Shown: positions 5,149-6,275 of the stretch, in pieces
How positions within the stretch are numbered: the first letter of the stretch is position 1
How the letters are laid out: each line of letters starts with the position of its first letter
Source of the DNA: Deltaproteobacteria bacterium
GTDB taxonomy: Bacteria > Myxococcota_A > UBA9042 > DTJE01
Assembly (NCBI GenBank): GCA_016784945.1
Contig: JADHTP010000192.1
Location: 1-6,275, forward strand
Length of the DNA stretch: 6,275 nucleotides
Reading direction: 5' to 3'
Notes under the pieces: generated by a model
What the model was told of the DNA's origin: nothing
The model's database searches: none
The model's input: only the letters and a program-made list of their open reading frames with translations
Translations under genes and position numbers: made by a program

Positions 5149-6275
5149 AGAAGCTCTTCCACCACTGCGTCCTGGCCGGCCTGGTCCTTTCCTTCCCGAC
5201 TGCCGCATTGGCGCAGGACTGCCTGGATTGTCATGACGACAGCGTGGACGAATCGGTGTTCGAGAAGTCGGTCCATCGTGCGAGCGGCGATACCGTGACC
5301 GAGGCCTGCCTGTCCTGCCACGAGGGTTTGGAAGTGGTGGAAGACGAACACGAGCCACCCGGTCCGGTGGATTGCAGCCAGTGCCACGACGACGAGCAGT
5401 CGGAATACCGGGCCAGCTTCCATGGCAAGTCGCGCCACGAACACGTGGCCTCCTGTGTGGACTGTCACGGTTCCCACGGGATCCTGGGGCACCTCGATCC
5501 CGAATCGCGGACCTATCGCCTGAACCAGGCGGAAATGTGCGCCAGTTGCCACTCGGACCCGAATGCGGGATTCGCCCCGGAAGAGATGTCAAAGGTCAAG
5601 GAGTACTTCCGCAGCATCCACGGCCTGGCCATCAGCAGGTCCGGGCTCGTGGTCAGCGCCACCTGCGTAGATTGCCACGGGTCCCACGACATCTCGGAAA
5701 TCTGCTTTGACTGTCGGGGCGAAGTCCGGGCCTCCATACCGGATCTCTGTGGAAAGTGTCATGTGAAGGCCGCCCGGGAATACCGGGTCAGTGTGCACGG
5801 CGGACCGCTGGCTCAGGGAAACCTGGACGTCCCGGTGTGCGTGGACTGCCACACGAGTCACCAGATCCATTCCCACTTCGAGCCCGAGTCCAGCATCTAT
5901 CCCACCCACGTGTCGGAGACCTGCCTGAAATGTCACGAAGACGCCCGTTTCCTGGACCAGTATGGTTTCCCACCCCTGCGCAAGGAAACCTGGCTCAAGT
6001 CCTACCACGGGGCGGCGTCCCAGCTTGGCGACACGGGAGTGGCCAACTGCGGCAGCTGCCACGGGTCCCACCTCATACTGCCGTCCAGGGATCCACGGGC
6101 CAAAACCCATCCCGGAAACATGAAGACAACCTGCGGGCAATGTCACGAAACGGGCGATCCCGGCAAGCCCATGACCGTGGGCAAGATCCACGTGACTGCG
6201 CCCCAGGAGGGCCACTGGCTGACTCAACTGGTGGAGCAGGTCTACGTCGTCCTGATTACCGCAACCATGGCCTTT
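5145..6275 (+). CDS. Multihaem cytochrome c, exported, probably membrane-anchored (3' end missing)
   Basis: The start is the GTG at 5145, inside the GTGA overlap with the preceding stop, with a G-rich stretch upstream; it opens directly into a signal peptide (MKKLFHHCVLAGLVLSF, cut probably after ALA at residue 23). The 377 residues visible hold eleven CxxCH motifs, beginning at residues 26, 55, 77, 104, 132, 174, 202, 232, 260, 302 and 330. A twelfth site, CFDCR at 187-191, has Arg instead of the haem-ligating His. S-x-H-G segments recur before several CVDCHGSH-type sites (at 91, 157, 216 and 286), which points to internal duplication of a haem module. After the last motif the chain reads KIHVTAPQEGHWLTQLVEQV and then turns hydrophobic (YVVLITATMAF) at the window edge, so a C-terminal membrane helix or a cytochrome b-like module is likely. 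It should take electrons from the upstream cytochrome b and pass them on in the periplasm. The family is cytochrome c3/NrfH-like in a broad sense; I cannot name it more closely. Confidence 0.9.
   Translation, partial: MKKLFHHCVLAGLVLSFPTAALAQDCLDCHDDSVDESVFEKSVHRASGDTVTEACLSCHEGLEVVEDEHEPPGPVDCSQCHDDEQSEYRASFHGKSRHEHVASCVDCHGSHGILGHLDPESRTYRLNQAEMCASCHSDPNAGFAPEEMSKVKEYFRSIHGLAISRSGLVVSATCVDCHGSHDISEICFDCRGEVRASIPDLCGKCHVKAAREYRVSVHGGPLAQGNLDVPVCVDCHTSHQIHSHFEPESSIYPTHVSETCLKCHEDARFLDQYGFPPLRKETWLKSYHGAASQLGDTGVANCGSCHGSHLILPSRDPRAKTHPGNMKTTCGQCHETGDPGKPMTVGKIHVTAPQEGHWLTQLVEQVYVVLITATMAF

Noticed and set aside
4012..5592. Minus-strand open frame of 526 codons across the cytochrome b and cytochrome c genes
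   Set aside because: It is the antisense of two clearly real genes. The product is Gly/His/Arg-rich with no domain pattern.

Overview
This is a GC-rich window, probably from a deltaproteobacterium-like or Myxococcota-like bacterium. I infer this from the codon usage, a lipoprotein with an Asp/Pro/Gly-rich repeat linker behind its lipobox, a sigma54-dependent PAS regulator, and several multihaem c-type cytochromes. No rRNA or other marker fixes the taxonomy. The main content is a compact respiratory or redox electron-transfer locus with its own sigma54 control circuit.

Layout. (1) Positions 1-304, plus strand: the 3' end of a probable PrkA-like serine protein kinase/AAA gene, disrupted by an apparent frameshift near 190. 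(2) 305-604: a convergent intergenic region with no supported gene. It holds a compound repeat in which two heptanucleotide arrays flank a GTAGGGG...CCCCTAC inverted-repeat element made of two tight hairpins. (3) 605-2230, minus strand: a lipoprotein of the octahaem tetrathionate reductase (OTR) family with eight CxxCH motifs and an extra conserved-context Cys. (4) 2231-2494: a control region with a near-perfect -24/-12 sigma54 promoter and two upstream pairs of GTTAAC palindromes. (5) 2495-3898, minus strand: a sigma54-dependent activator, with a PAS domain carrying a six-cysteine cluster, an AAA+ domain and a Fis-type HTH. (6) 3899-4053: a divergent control region with a 14-bp dyad and a second possible sigma54 promoter. 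(7) 4054-5148, plus strand: a receiver-like domain that lacks the phospho-acceptor Asp, fused to a four-helix b-type cytochrome. (8) 5145-6275 and beyond, plus strand: a secreted multihaem cytochrome c with at least 11 CxxCH motifs and one CxxCR. It starts with GTG inside the stop codon of the previous gene and is cut by the window edge just as a C-terminal membrane helix begins.

How the genes may work together (inference): the membrane cytochrome b would exchange electrons with the quinone pool and pass them to the multihaem cytochrome c, which is probably membrane-anchored. The OTR-family lipoprotein would be a terminal reductase for a sulfur or nitrogen oxyanion or a similar substrate. The PAS regulator would sense a redox, metal or ligand signal and switch on the OTR gene through the GTTAAC sites, and perhaps also the divergent cytochrome operon. 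The least familiar features are the phospho-dead receiver fused to cytochrome b and the closely packed control circuit.
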